Shown: piece by piece, positions 22,672 through 31,469 of the stretch
Layout of the letters: the number at the start of each line of letters is the position of its first letter
Numbering within the stretch: position 1 is the first letter of the stretch
Assembly: GCA_044225555.1 (NCBI GenBank)
Contig: JBGAIM010000013.1
Span: forward strand, 1 to 64,000
DNA length: 64,000 bases
Origin: JADLHS01 sp044225555
Lineage (GTDB): Bacteria > Verrucomicrobiota > Verrucomicrobiia > Limisphaerales > JADLHS01
Reading direction: 5' to 3'
Made by a program: the position numbers and the translations under genes
Notes under the pieces: generated by a model
Told to the model about the DNA's origin: nothing
The model's input: only the letters and a program-made list of their open reading frames with translations
The model's database searches: none

Positions 22672-23388
22672 TCATTGGTTCGCCAAAACCTCCGCGAGAT
22701 GGATGGTCTTGAGCGGCTTTTGCTGCTTGTCCGCCAGACCTTGAATCTGCATCAAGCAGCTTGAATCGCACGAGACGATGTATTCGGCCTTAGTCTCCAG
22801 CGCGGAAGTGCATTTCACTTCGCCCATCGCCGTCGAGATGGCGGGGAACTTTGCCGAGAATGTGCCGCCGAAACCGCAGCAGGTTTCCGCCGCGCCCATC
22901 TCGACCAGTTCCAAGCCCTGCACCTTCGCGAGCAGTTCGCGCGGCGGACGTTTGTTGTTCAACTCACGCAAACCGTGGCAGCCATCGTGGAACGTCACCT
23001 TGTGCGGGAACTTCGCGCCGACATCGGTGACCCCGAGTTTGTTGACGAGAAAGCTGGAGAACTCCCAGATCTTGGGGGACAGTTCGCGGGCGAGCGCTTC
23101 GTGTTTTGTCCCGGCGAACAGTTCCGGGTAAAAGACCTTCATCATCGCGCCGCATGAACCGCTGGCGATGACGATGACTTCCGAGTCCTTGAGCGCTTCC
23201 ATCACTTTGATGGCGATCTCGCGACTCTCGTCCCAGTAACCGGTGTTGAACGCCGGTTGTCCGCAGCACGCCGGCGCTTGCGGCACAACGACCTTGTGGC
23301 CCAGCTTCTCAAAAATGCGCACCGCGCTGATGCCCACCTGGGGGAACATCAAGTCGACGAAGCAAGGAATGAACAGCGATATGGTCAT
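22672..23388 (-). CDS. lutA: LutA-like (Fe-S)-binding protein
   Basis: 238 residues with two CCG-type domains: FIPCFVDLMFP and PACCGQPAFNTGY in the first, and HDGCHGLRELN and AETCCGFGGTFS in the second. These cysteine-rich motifs bind iron-sulfur clusters in the GlcF/LutA family. It is the first gene of the lut set in transcription order, 32 bp downstream of rhaM. Its place directly after rhamnose genes supports coupling of lactaldehyde/lactate oxidation to rhamnose use. Confidence 0.92.
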   Translation of the reverse strand: MTISLFIPCFVDLMFPQVGISAVRIFEKLGHKVVVPQAPACCGQPAFNTGYWDESREIAIKVMEALKDSEVIVIASGSCGAMMKVFYPELFAGTKHEALARELSPKIWEFSSFLVNKLGVTDVGAKFPHKVTFHDGCHGLRELNNKRPPRELLAKVQGLELVEMGAAETCCGFGGTFSAKFPAISTAMGEVKCTSALETKAEYIVSCDSSCLMQIQGLADKQQKPLKTIHLAEVLANQ

Positions 23389-23420
23389 GCGCCGGCAAAG
23401 TTATGCGGCATCGCAGACGT

Positions 23421-23735
23421 TCAGTCGAGATGGAACACCTCTCGCAAATTGCCGCACTGAGGTGAATTATCGGCATTCACCTCCATCAACGGTGCCATGT
23501 AAGCCCACCACTTCTTGACGACGGGATGATTCGGCAGATCGGTGGCGGTGTTGTTATCCGTCTGCTTCTGCACGGCGAAGAGCGTGAGCGTCGCTTCGTC
23601 GAGGAAGATGGAATAATCCGAAATGCCGGCTGCACGGATCGCGGCGGAAAGCTCCGGCCAGATCTCATCGTGGCGCTTTTTGTATTCGGCCACGACGCCG
23701 GGCTTGAGCTTCATCGTGAAGGCATGACGTTTCAT
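23421..23735 (-). CDS. rhaM: L-rhamnose mutarotase
   Basis: 104 residues, the usual size. Motifs are MKLKPGVVAEYKKRHDEIWP, GISDYSIFLDEATLTLFAV and HPVVKKWWAYM with NREVF-like ending (LREVFHL). The enzyme interconverts alpha and beta anomers of L-rhamnose. The start overlaps the rhaB stop by 4 bp (23732-23735), so it is translated from the same message. Confidence 0.95.
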   Translation of the reverse strand: MKRHAFTMKLKPGVVAEYKKRHDEIWPELSAAIRAAGISDYSIFLDEATLTLFAVQKQTDNNTATDLPNHPVVKKWWAYMAPLMEVNADNSPQCGNLREVFHLD

Positions 23736-25207
23736 TTGCGCAACTCCGCGAAGCGATCCGCTGCTTCACTCCATGCGGCGGGTTCGTAGCGCTGCACCTG
23801 ACTGGAGGCGCGCACCACGTCGCGCATCTCGGCCAGCGAGGCGAGTTCGCCGTCGGCTTTGGCTTGCGTGAGCAAATTACCCATCGCCGTGGCTTCAACC
23901 GGACCGGTGACGACCGGACGTTGGCACGCATCGGCCGTGAATTGATTCAGCAACTGGCTTTGTGACCCGCCGCCCACGATGTGGATGACTTGAATCTGTT
24001 CGCCCGTGAGTTCTTCGAGTGAGCCGACGACTTCGCGATACTTCAACGCGAGGCTCTCATAGCAGCACCGCACCAATTCGCCTTCATTGCGCGGCACGGG
24101 CTGTTTGGTTTCGCGGCAGAAATCCTGGATCGCCTTGGGCATGTCGGGCGGATTGAGGAAACGCGGATCGTTCAGGTTCACGATGGAGCGCAGCGGCTTG
24201 GCTTTGCCCGCCATGGCGGCGAGCTGACCGTAATCATACTTCCGGCCCGCCGCATCAAACGAGCGTTTACATTGCTGCACCAGCCAGAGGCCCATGATGT
24301 TCTTGAGCAGGCGATATGTGCCGTCAATGCCGCCTTCGTTGGTCATGTTCAATTCCAACGCGCGCTTCGACAGCACTGGCTCCTTCACTTCCACGCCCAT
24401 CAACGACCACGTGCCCGAACTCAAGTAAGCCCAGTTGGCCTTGCCCGTGTTCGCCGTCGGCACGCCCGCGACCGCTGACGCCGTGTCGTGTGACGGTGGA
24501 GCGACGACTTTCACTCCCGCGAGTCCGGTGCGTTCGGCGAGCGACTTGCGGAACTTGCCGAGCGTTGTGCCCGGTGGAACGATCTTTGGCAGGAAATGCG
24601 TCGGCAGGCCGAGCTTCTTGAGCAGCGGCAACGACCAATCGCGTTTCACCGGATGAACGAATTGTGACGTCGAGGCGATCGTGAACTCAGCGCGTTTCAC
24701 ACCGCACATCGCCCAATGCAAGAAGTCCGGCATGAACAGGAGCGTGTCCGCCGCGTCGAGAATGGCCGGGGAATTTTGTTTCCACGCGAGTAACTGGTAG
24801 AGCGAGTTCAACTCCATGAACTGCAGACCCGATTGCGCGAAGATCTCCGCGCGGGGGACTTTCTTGAATGTCCGCTCCAACGCGCCGCGCGTCCGGGCAT
24901 CGCGATAGTGATACGGCTGCCCAAGAATCTCGTCCTGCTGGTTGAGCAGCACGAAGTCCACGCCCCACGTATCTGCGCCGACGGACACGATTTGTTTGCC
25001 GAATTTCTTGTGCGCGAGCGCGAGGCCGTTCTGGATCTCCGCCCAAAGCCGCATCACGTCCCAGCGAATCGTCTCGCCCAGCGCGACAGGGCCGTTGGGG
25101 AAACGGTTGATTTCCTCAAGGCGAAGCTGCTTGCCGTTCCAAATCCCCGCCATAACGCGCCCGCTCTCCGCGCCGAGGTCCACTGCGAGATAAACCTTCT
25201 TGGCCAT
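23732..25207 (-). CDS. rhaB: Rhamnulokinase
   Basis: 491 residues of the FGGY kinase family. The N-terminal phosphate-1 motif is AVDLGAESGRVM. It also has GADTWGVDFVLL, PSHDTASAVAGVP (catalytic aspartate region), SSGTWSLMGVE and the C-terminal VHIVGGGSQSQLLNQFTADA. The enzyme phosphorylates L-rhamnulose with ATP. It lies 4 bp downstream of rhaA and overlaps rhaM. The downstream aldolase (rhaD) is not in this cluster. Confidence 0.95.
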   Translation of the reverse strand: MAKKVYLAVDLGAESGRVMAGIWNGKQLRLEEINRFPNGPVALGETIRWDVMRLWAEIQNGLALAHKKFGKQIVSVGADTWGVDFVLLNQQDEILGQPYHYRDARTRGALERTFKKVPRAEIFAQSGLQFMELNSLYQLLAWKQNSPAILDAADTLLFMPDFLHWAMCGVKRAEFTIASTSQFVHPVKRDWSLPLLKKLGLPTHFLPKIVPPGTTLGKFRKSLAERTGLAGVKVVAPPSHDTASAVAGVPTANTGKANWAYLSSGTWSLMGVEVKEPVLSKRALELNMTNEGGIDGTYRLLKNIMGLWLVQQCKRSFDAAGRKYDYGQLAAMAGKAKPLRSIVNLNDPRFLNPPDMPKAIQDFCRETKQPVPRNEGELVRCCYESLALKYREVVGSLEELTGEQIQVIHIVGGGSQSQLLNQFTADACQRPVVTGPVEATAMGNLLTQAKADGELASLAEMRDVVRASSQVQRYEPAAWSEAADRFAELRK

Positions 25208-25211
25208 AACC

Positions 25212-26480
25212 TTACGCTCGCTTGCTCAATACCGTCTTCTCGTAACCCTTCACTTCGTCGAGCCACGCTTCGCCGACCGGCACGTCTTGCTTGAGGCAGT
25301 AATAATCCCACACCGCACCAAATGGCAGCGTCTTGGCTTCTTCCATCAACGCCAGCCGCGATGTGTAATCGCCGTCGCGTTCGAGCTTCTTGTAGGTGGT
25401 GTAAGGTTCGAGCATCGCGATGCAAAGGGCGCGGATCATGTTGCGTGTGCCGATGGTCCACGCGGCGATGCGATTGATGCTCGCGTCGAAGAAGTCGAGA
25501 CCGATGTGTGTCCGGGCGAGATAATTGCCGCGCACCAACTCCTGCGCGATGGCGTTCAACTCATCGGTGAGCGTCACGACGTGGTCGCTGTCCCAACGCA
25601 CGCCGCGGCTGACGTGCAGGAGAATTTCCGGCACGAAGCACAGCACTGAGGAAACCTTGTCCGCCATGTTTTCGGTCGGGTGATAATGGCCGGCATCAAG
25701 GCAGACGAGCGTCTGATTCTTCACGGCATAACCAAGATAAAACTCGTGCATGCCCACGGTGTAACTTTCCGCGCCGATGCCGAACAACTTGCCTTCGACA
25801 GCGTCGAGGTTGTGCTTCGGATTGAGCTTCTTCTTGAAGATGGCATCGAGCGATTGTTCGAGGCGCTCGCGCGGGCCGCGACGATCGGCAGGCGAGTCCT
25901 TCATGCCATCCGGAATCCACACATTGGTGACCGTGGGCGAACCCAAGGCCTTACCCATCGCCGCGCCGATCTCGCGGCTGGCTTGGCAATGTTCGATCCA
26001 GAATTGGCGGATGCCCTTGTCATGATGCGACAATGTAAAGCCGCTCGCGGACTTGGGATGCGAGAAGCAGGTGGGGTTGAAATCGAGGCCGATGCGTTGC
26101 GACTTGGCCCAATCAATCCAGTTCTTGAAGTGGCGCGGCTGGATTTCGTTGCGATCCACTTTCTTGCCGCCGAACTCGCCGTAGAAGGCGTGCAGGTTGA
26201 AGCGATGTTTGCCGGGGATGAGCGACAACGCCTTGGTCGCGTCAGCGCGCAGTTCATCGGGCGTGCGGGCTTTGCCGGGATAATTGCCGGTGGCCATGAT
26301 GCCGCCGGTGAGTGCGCCACCGAAATTCTCGAAGCCGCCGACGTCGTCGCCCTGCCAGCAGTGGAGCGAGACGGGGACTTTGGCGAGTTGCTTGAGGACG
26401 GTGTCGGTGTTGACCCCGAGGGCGGCGTAGCGTTCGCGGGCAAGTTGGTAGGCTTGGCGGATCGGCTTTGAAGTGTTCAC
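25212..26480 (-). CDS. rhaA: L-rhamnose isomerase
   Basis: 422 residues. It matches RhaA closely: VSLHCWQGDDVGGFE near the start, FNLHAFYGEF, LDFNPTCFSHPK, NVWIPDGMKD, GAESYTVGMHEFYLGYA, LDAGHYHPTENMADKV and HVSRGVRWDSDHVV, covering the metal-binding and catalytic residues of the TIM barrel. It converts L-rhamnose to L-rhamnulose in the cytoplasm. It is the first gene of the rhaABM-lut set, and the 139-bp gap to infA on the other strand should hold its promoter. Confidence 0.96.
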   Translation of the reverse strand: MNTSKPIRQAYQLARERYAALGVNTDTVLKQLAKVPVSLHCWQGDDVGGFENFGGALTGGIMATGNYPGKARTPDELRADATKALSLIPGKHRFNLHAFYGEFGGKKVDRNEIQPRHFKNWIDWAKSQRIGLDFNPTCFSHPKSASGFTLSHHDKGIRQFWIEHCQASREIGAAMGKALGSPTVTNVWIPDGMKDSPADRRGPRERLEQSLDAIFKKKLNPKHNLDAVEGKLFGIGAESYTVGMHEFYLGYAVKNQTLVCLDAGHYHPTENMADKVSSVLCFVPEILLHVSRGVRWDSDHVVTLTDELNAIAQELVRGNYLARTHIGLDFFDASINRIAAWTIGTRNMIRALCIAMLEPYTTYKKLERDGDYTSRLALMEEAKTLPFGAVWDYYCLKQDVPVGEAWLDEVKGYEKTVLSKRA

Positions 26481-26565
26481 GGTGGGCAGCGTAACCGCAG
26501 CAGATCGTAGATTTCGAGCAGGAAATCACCGCCAAAAGTGGTTAGCGCCGGCATAGGGAAAGGAT

Positions 26566-26595
26566 TTGATTTTTTTGAGCACCATTCGCTAGATT
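26566..26595 (+). promoter_or_regulatory. Putative sigma70-type promoter of infA
   Basis: TTGATT (26566-26571) and TAGATT (26590-26595) are separated by 18 bp, about 25 bp before the infA start at 26620. The spacing and sequence fit a housekeeping promoter. Confidence 0.4.
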
Positions 26596-26619
26596 CACGG
26601 GCAACTCATTGTTTTTTCC

Positions 26620-26838
26620 ATGGCAAAAGAAGAACCAATCGAATTGACGGGGTCGGTCACGCAAGTGTTGCCCGGCACGATGTTTCGCGTGGCCCTGCCC
26701 AACGGGCACGAAGTCCTCGCCCACATTTCCGGCAAGATGCGCAAGAATTGGATTCGCATCTCGGTTGGCGACCGGGTGAAGGTGGAGATGTCCCCCTACG
26801 ATCTCGGCAAGGCGCGCATCACCTACCGCGACGCCTGA
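26620..26838 (+). CDS. infA: Translation initiation factor IF-1
   Basis: 72 residues, the normal length. The S1/OB-fold reads IELTGSVTQVLPGTMFRVAL, GHEVLAHISGKMRKNWIRI and DRVKVEMSPYDLGKARITYR, typical of bacterial IF-1, which binds the A site of the 30S subunit during initiation. The gene stands alone, not in a ribosomal protein operon. The ATG follows a candidate promoter at short distance. Confidence 0.97.
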   Translation: MAKEEPIELTGSVTQVLPGTMFRVALPNGHEVLAHISGKMRKNWIRISVGDRVKVEMSPYDLGKARITYRDA

Positions 26839-26897
26839 GTGCAACGCTTCGACGTTCCAGGCTTGTTTCACGCCGCTGAATCGGTCACAACCGTGCC

Positions 26898-27878
26898 ATG
26901 TCGTCCACGGCGAAGGTTGTCATCCACGAAAGCCAGTTTCCGGAGAACGTCCGGCGCGATCTGCTGGAATCGCTACGCACGCGGCGGGTAAATCACAAGT
27001 TCCACTACGATTCCGTCAAGCAAACCAACAAATGGCTGGCACTGCATCAGAAGTATTCGCCGTCGCGCAATGATGCGGATTGTGGTGCGACTTATGACCG
27101 GGCGTTTGCCAACGCGGTGCGACGGATCAAAGCGCGGACAGTTCACATCGTCGGTCTCGGCTGCGGCGGCGGGCAAAAGGACACGCGTCTGCTGAGGCTG
27201 CTGAAGGCGCGCGGCAAAGTGATTAGTTACACGCCGTCGGATGTGAGCGTGGCGATGACGCTTGTGGCGGACCAAGCTGCCCGCGTGGTGGTGTCGCGGG
27301 CGAATTGCTTTCCGCTCGTCTGCGATCTGGTCACGGCGGATGATTTGCCTCTGGTGCTTTCAAAGAGCTGTCCGCCACAAAGGGTGCGGCTGGTCACATT
27401 CTTTGGAATGATTCCCAATTTTGAGCCGCGGGACATCCTGCCGAAGCTGGCAAAGCTGATTCGCCGGCAAGACAGTTTGTTATTCAGCGCGAACCTGGCA
27501 CCGGGCGCGGACTACGCGGCAGGGATGGCGAGTATTCTCCCGCAGTATGACAACGGGCCGACGCGTGAATGGCTGCTGACGTTTTTGCTGGATCTCGGCG
27601 TGGAGCGCGGCGACGGCGAATTGCGTTTCGGCATTGAGCGGGGGACGAACGCGCTCCGCCGCGTGGTCGCACGGTTCGAGTTCAAACGCCAGCGCCGCGT
27701 TGCGGTGGATGGAAAGTTGTTCGCGTTTCGGCGCGGCGACAGCGTGCGATTGTTCTTCTCATATCGCTACACACCGGAGTTGGTGCAGAAACATCTCGCC
27801 CGGCACGGACTATCGGTGTGTGACCAATGGATCACGCAGTCTGGCGAAGAAGGTGTGTTTCTCTGCCAGCGTCAGTAG
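26898..27878 (+). CDS. EgtD-like SAM methyltransferase
   Basis: 326 residues. The SAM-binding motif is VHIVGLGCGGGQKDTRLL (about 81-98), followed by YTPSDVSVAM, LVTFFGMIPNF and DSLLFSANLAPG, as in the histidine-specific methyltransferase family (Methyltransf_33). EgtD makes hercynine from histidine. No egtB or other ergothioneine genes are nearby, so the substrate is unsure. The last 7 bp overlap the convergent dihydropteroate synthase-like gene. Confidence 0.78.
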   Translation: MSSTAKVVIHESQFPENVRRDLLESLRTRRVNHKFHYDSVKQTNKWLALHQKYSPSRNDADCGATYDRAFANAVRRIKARTVHIVGLGCGGGQKDTRLLRLLKARGKVISYTPSDVSVAMTLVADQAARVVVSRANCFPLVCDLVTADDLPLVLSKSCPPQRVRLVTFFGMIPNFEPRDILPKLAKLIRRQDSLLFSANLAPGADYAAGMASILPQYDNGPTREWLLTFLLDLGVERGDGELRFGIERGTNALRRVVARFEFKRQRRVAVDGKLFAFRRGDSVRLFFSYRYTPELVQKHLARHGLSVCDQWITQSGEEGVFLCQRQ

Positions 27879-28759
27879 ATCTTCAGCGCGTCCAGCACAG
27901 CCTTGATGCGTGGGGCCTCGTGGGTGCGGAACAGGTCGGTCTTACCCAGCGCGGCGAGGACGGCAAAGAAGGGTTCGGCGCAACGGACGTCTTCGCCGAA
28001 GAATTCAAACGCATGCGGGAGCGCATGGCAGATTGGAAAGCCGAGCGAGCGCAGGCGGAAGGTATTCAGAAAGACACTCATTTGATGCCGCACGCGGACG
28101 GCGCTGTCCTGCAGGTTGCGGTAGTAAAAGCCGAGCCCGGGATCAAGGAAGATGCGTTCAACGCCGTTGTGCTGGGCGATTTCGATCTGGCGCGCGAAGT
28201 AATCGTGCATCTTCGGGATCGGGTCAGCGCTGAGATCGAAGTCGCCGACCGCGCGTACGTTTTTGCCCTGCACGTAACAGATGATCACCGCCGCCCCGTG
28301 CGCAGCCACTGTGCGATATAGCTCCGCGCTGCCTTCCGTGCCCGTGAGATTGAGGATGTTAGCCCCGGCTTCGAGACACGCGCGGGTCACGGCGGGTTGG
28401 TAGGTTTCCACAGAAACGAGAATGCCTTCGCTGCGAAGTTCACGCACCACGGGCAGCAACTTGGAATTCTGTTCCGCTTCGTCCACCCGCGCGGCTTGAG
28501 CGAGGGTAGATTCCGCGCCCACATCCACAATGTCAGCGCCTTGTGCCGCGAGGATGCGCCCGCGTCGAATCGCGCTCTCGGCGGTGAGGCAGACGCTCTC
28601 GCGGTACCAGGAATCCGCCGAGAGATTGACCACGCCCATGATGGCAGGCCGGGAATTGAAGGCGAAGGGTTCGCCGCCGATGGAAAATTCCTTCACGCGG
28701 GCGGACAGGGCAGGCCGATTCCGCTCAACCAGTTCGGCGAGTTGTTCAAGTTGCAGCAT
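27872..28759 (-). CDS. Dihydropteroate synthase-family protein
   Basis: 295 residues with a pterin-binding TIM barrel: AIMGVVNLSADSWY, AAQGADIVDVGAEST, VSVETYQPAVTRACLEAGA, ILNLTGTEG and FLDPGLGFYY. In folate-making FolP the first motif normally reads NVTPDSFSDGG, and here it is NLSADSWYRES; the SVDT motif is SVET. These changes suggest a divergent FolP or a different pterin-binding enzyme. It is a single gene with a convergent neighbour. Confidence 0.75.
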   Translation of the reverse strand: MLQLEQLAELVERNRPALSARVKEFSIGGEPFAFNSRPAIMGVVNLSADSWYRESVCLTAESAIRRGRILAAQGADIVDVGAESTLAQAARVDEAEQNSKLLPVVRELRSEGILVSVETYQPAVTRACLEAGANILNLTGTEGSAELYRTVAAHGAAVIICYVQGKNVRAVGDFDLSADPIPKMHDYFARQIEIAQHNGVERIFLDPGLGFYYRNLQDSAVRVRHQMSVFLNTFRLRSLGFPICHALPHAFEFFGEDVRCAEPFFAVLAALGKTDLFRTHEAPRIKAVLDALKIY

Positions 28760-28813
28760 TACCCGGAAACTAACCGAATCGTCGTCGTGAGAAAGCAGGA
28801 AATGGTTGGTGAT

Positions 28814-29734
28814 TCACCACGGGTCGTCGCCGGACTTCAGCGCCGAGGTGCGTTTGGCCAGCCAGAGCAGGTCCTGGTTGTTGGCAAAATTACCCTGGTG
28901 AAGTTGCGAACGCGAAGTGACCCGGGAGGACAGACCACCCGGGCCGCGCGAGATGGGTTCGACCCATTTGTGCAGTTCCGCATGCCCATCCATGAAGGCG
29001 AGCGAGTTGGCGTTATTGTGAAAGCCAGCGGGGAAATCCGCCCAGCCTTGGGCGGCTGTGGCTGCCGGACTGTCCGGCATGCGCAAGCCGAACGCACCGT
29101 CGTTGATGCTCGCAGGATGCTCATCAAGGAAGATCCACGTCCAGGCAGGGCCGGGTCGGACAGCGTCACTTTCGCGGGAATAGACGTGCCATTTGCCGCC
29201 GGGATTGCTGGGAGTCACGCCAGCCGAGTCAAGCCAGACACCGTGCGTGGGCGTCCGGCCATCGCTCCACGTGCCCACCGCCTGACTCAACGCTACGCTG
29301 CGGACGCGGCGCACTTTACCTTCGACGGGTTTGTCCGCCATGGACCAGTCCGCCGGACATTGATAGATGCCGACGTCCCTGGTGTAAGGGCTGAGAACAG
29401 CGCGTGCGGGATTCAGCAAGGTGTCGCGGTCCCAGTTGTCCGGATTGCCGGGGTTGAAATCGAGCCAGCCACGCAACCAGCCGTCGGCGCCGCTGTAGGT
29501 GTTGGGGACGAAGTAGTCGTTGTGGTCGCTGGCATAGAGTTTGAAGGCCAGCACCATTTGCTTCATGTTGCTGATGCAGCGGATGGTCTGCGCTTTCTCC
29601 TTGGCTTTGGCCAGGGCAGGCAGCAGCAACGCCGCCAGGATGGCGATGATGGCAATGACGACGAGGAGTTCAATGAGCGTGAATGCCCGGCGATGCCTGT
29701 CAACCGCAACAGAAATGTGTGAGGCGTGCTCCAC
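28814..29734 (-). CDS. Type II secretion pseudopilin-like protein
   Basis: About 306 residues. The N-terminus has the prepilin cleavage and methylation motif FTLIELLVVIAIIAILAALL followed by PALAKAKEKAQTIRC, then a globular domain ending with FMDGHAELHKW, typical of the many pseudopilin-like proteins in Verrucomicrobia and Planctomycetes. The upstream ATG at 29806 lies inside tRNA-Arg, so I favour the GTG at 29734. The exact role of these proteins is unknown; they are exported and embedded by a type IV pilus/type II secretion-like route. Confidence 0.85.
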   Translation of the reverse strand: MEHASHISVAVDRHRRAFTLIELLVVIAIIAILAALLLPALAKAKEKAQTIRCISNMKQMVLAFKLYASDHNDYFVPNTYSGADGWLRGWLDFNPGNPDNWDRDTLLNPARAVLSPYTRDVGIYQCPADWSMADKPVEGKVRRVRSVALSQAVGTWSDGRTPTHGVWLDSAGVTPSNPGGKWHVYSRESDAVRPGPAWTWIFLDEHPASINDGAFGLRMPDSPAATAAQGWADFPAGFHNNANSLAFMDGHAELHKWVEPISRGPGGLSSRVTSRSQLHQGNFANNQDLLWLAKRTSALKSGDDPW

Positions 29735-29778
29735 GCGGTGAAACCGTAAATCGTAAATCCCGAATCGTAAATGGAAAG

Positions 29779-29855
29779 TGGCGCGTCTGGCGGGAGTCGA
29801 ACCCACGACCCTCTGCTTAGAAGGCAGATGCTCTATCCAACTGAGCTACAGACGC
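29779..29855 (-). tRNA. tRNA-Arg (TCT), ordinary
   Basis: Perfect acceptor GCGTCTG/CAGACGC, discriminator G, encoded CCA. D-loop AGTTGGATAGA with GG, anticodon loop CTTCTAA, and T-loop TTCGACT are all canonical. Confidence 0.96.
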
Positions 29856-29869
29856 ACTACCGTTGAACT

Positions 29870-30952
29870 CTATCTCGCGACGCTGGCGGAGGCAATCTTC
29901 GGTCCCAACCGCTCGTATCCCCAGCGCAACATGCGCTCGGTGGTCTCCCAATTGATGCAGGCGTCGGTGATCGAAACGCCGTATTTCAATTCACTGACCG
30001 GTTTCGGAAAGGGTTGATTGCCCTCATCAAGGTGACTTTCCACCATCATGCCCACAAGAGATTTTGTCCCGCCCACGCGCTGGTCAATCACGCTGTGCCA
30101 CACGTCCTCCTGACGCGCGTGTTGCTTGGCGGAATTGGCGTGGCTGCAATCTACCATGAGCACCGGCGGTAGCTTATGTCGGATCAACGCGCTCTCTGCC
30201 TCGAGGATGCTACCGGCGTCGTAATTGGTTCGCGCCCGACCGCCGCGCAGCACGACGTGGCCATGCGGATTGCCGGTGGTGCGAACAATGCCGGTCGCGC
30301 CGTCGGCGTCAATGCCCAGGAAGCTATGCGGACTGCGCGCGGCGCCCATGGCGTCAATGGCTACCTGCAAGCTGCCGTCAGTGGCGTTCTTGTAGCCGAT
30401 GGGCATGGAAAGGCCACTCGCCATTTCGCGGTGCGTCTGGGATTCCGTCGTGCGCGCGCCGATGGCGGCCCAACTGACGAGATCGGCCGTGTATTGTGGG
30501 ACGATGGGATCAAGAAATTCCGTGGCAGCAGGCAAACCCATGCCGGTGATTTGCACGAGCAGGCGGCGCGCAATTTTCAATCCGGCCTCGATGTCCTGCG
30601 AACCGTCGAGATGTGGGTCATTGATCAGGCCTTTCCAGCCGATGGTAGTGCGCGGTTTTTCGAAATAGACGCGCATGACGATCTCCATGCGGTCGGCCAG
30701 TTCCTTCCGCAGTGAGTTCAAGCGACCGGCGTATTCGAGCGCGCCGTGGTCATCGTGAATCGAGCAGGGACCGACGACGACGAGCAGTCGCGGGTCTTCC
30801 TGCCGCAGGATGCGGATGATGCGCTCGCGGCTCTGGACGACGGTGGCGACGGCTTCGGGCATGGCCGGAAACAACTCCTTGATCGTGCGTGGCGACGAGA
30901 GCCGGACGATTTCGCGGACATGTAAATCTTGCGTCTTGAACATCGCCGCCAT
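29870..30952 (-). CDS. aroF: DAHP synthase, class I (AroG/AroF type)
   Basis: 360 residues. Motifs include LLVVVGPCSIHDDHGALEYA, MRVYFEKPRTTIGWKGLI, GARTTESQTHREMASGLS, GIVRTTGNPHGHVVLRGG and DCSHANS, all typical of the phenylalanine/tyrosine-sensitive class I enzyme. It condenses phosphoenolpyruvate and erythrose-4-phosphate, the first step to aromatic amino acids. The start may be at 30952 or 30943 (MFKTQDL); no strong ribosome site distinguishes them. Confidence 0.95.
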   Translation of the reverse strand: MAAMFKTQDLHVREIVRLSSPRTIKELFPAMPEAVATVVQSRERIIRILRQEDPRLLVVVGPCSIHDDHGALEYAGRLNSLRKELADRMEIVMRVYFEKPRTTIGWKGLINDPHLDGSQDIEAGLKIARRLLVQITGMGLPAATEFLDPIVPQYTADLVSWAAIGARTTESQTHREMASGLSMPIGYKNATDGSLQVAIDAMGAARSPHSFLGIDADGATGIVRTTGNPHGHVVLRGGRARTNYDAGSILEAESALIRHKLPPVLMVDCSHANSAKQHARQEDVWHSVIDQRVGGTKSLVGMMVESHLDEGNQPFPKPVSELKYGVSITDACINWETTERMLRWGYERLGPKIASASVAR

Positions 30953-31045
30953 TATAGCGGCGAAGGAGGTGGGTAAAAGAAATTTAAGTGGAGAGTAGGA
31001 AGTTGTGCCGTGGTTTGTAGCCAGTCTCGGAGTGAAGTAACGATC

Positions 31046-31300
31046 TCATCTGGCATCCTCATCTTTGTCCATTCTGCGACGTGCTTTCAATGGGCTGAAG
31101 GGCGAGACAGGCGAATGTGCATATTCGCGAACACCGCAATCATCAGGACCGATCAACTCGACCCGAACCAAGGTTACATCGGAACGCCTGTGGTCATTGA
31201 AGTATTCCGCCGCCTCATCCTTCGAGCCGGCTGGCAACTCATCGTAATACATCTTGCCTCGATGTTGCCAGTGCATACCAAAGATGAAGTTCTGCCACAT
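31046..31300 (-). CDS. Small hypothetical protein
   Basis: 84 residues. The middle part reads KMYYDELPAGSKDEAAEYF and VTLVRVELIGPDDCGVREY, and the end is PVSPFSPLKARRR. The sequence has protein-like composition and no signal peptide or known domain. It lies in a gap of about 500 bp between aroF and pyruvate carboxylase. Function unknown. Confidence 0.5.
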   Translation of the reverse strand: MWQNFIFGMHWQHRGKMYYDELPAGSKDEAAEYFNDHRRSDVTLVRVELIGPDDCGVREYAHSPVSPFSPLKARRRMDKDEDAR

Positions 31301-31469
31301 ATGCGTTCTAATTGGCTAGAATTTCGATTAAACCGCAGGCTTTACAAGCTGTCTCAGTTTACTGTCACCAGTCTATTCTGAAGAAAGAATCCCGTCCAGT
31401 CTCAGCTTCCATGTGCCATTCCATCATTGCTTGCGCGGCGTGATTTGAGTTTCATCTGCGCCGACGAAT

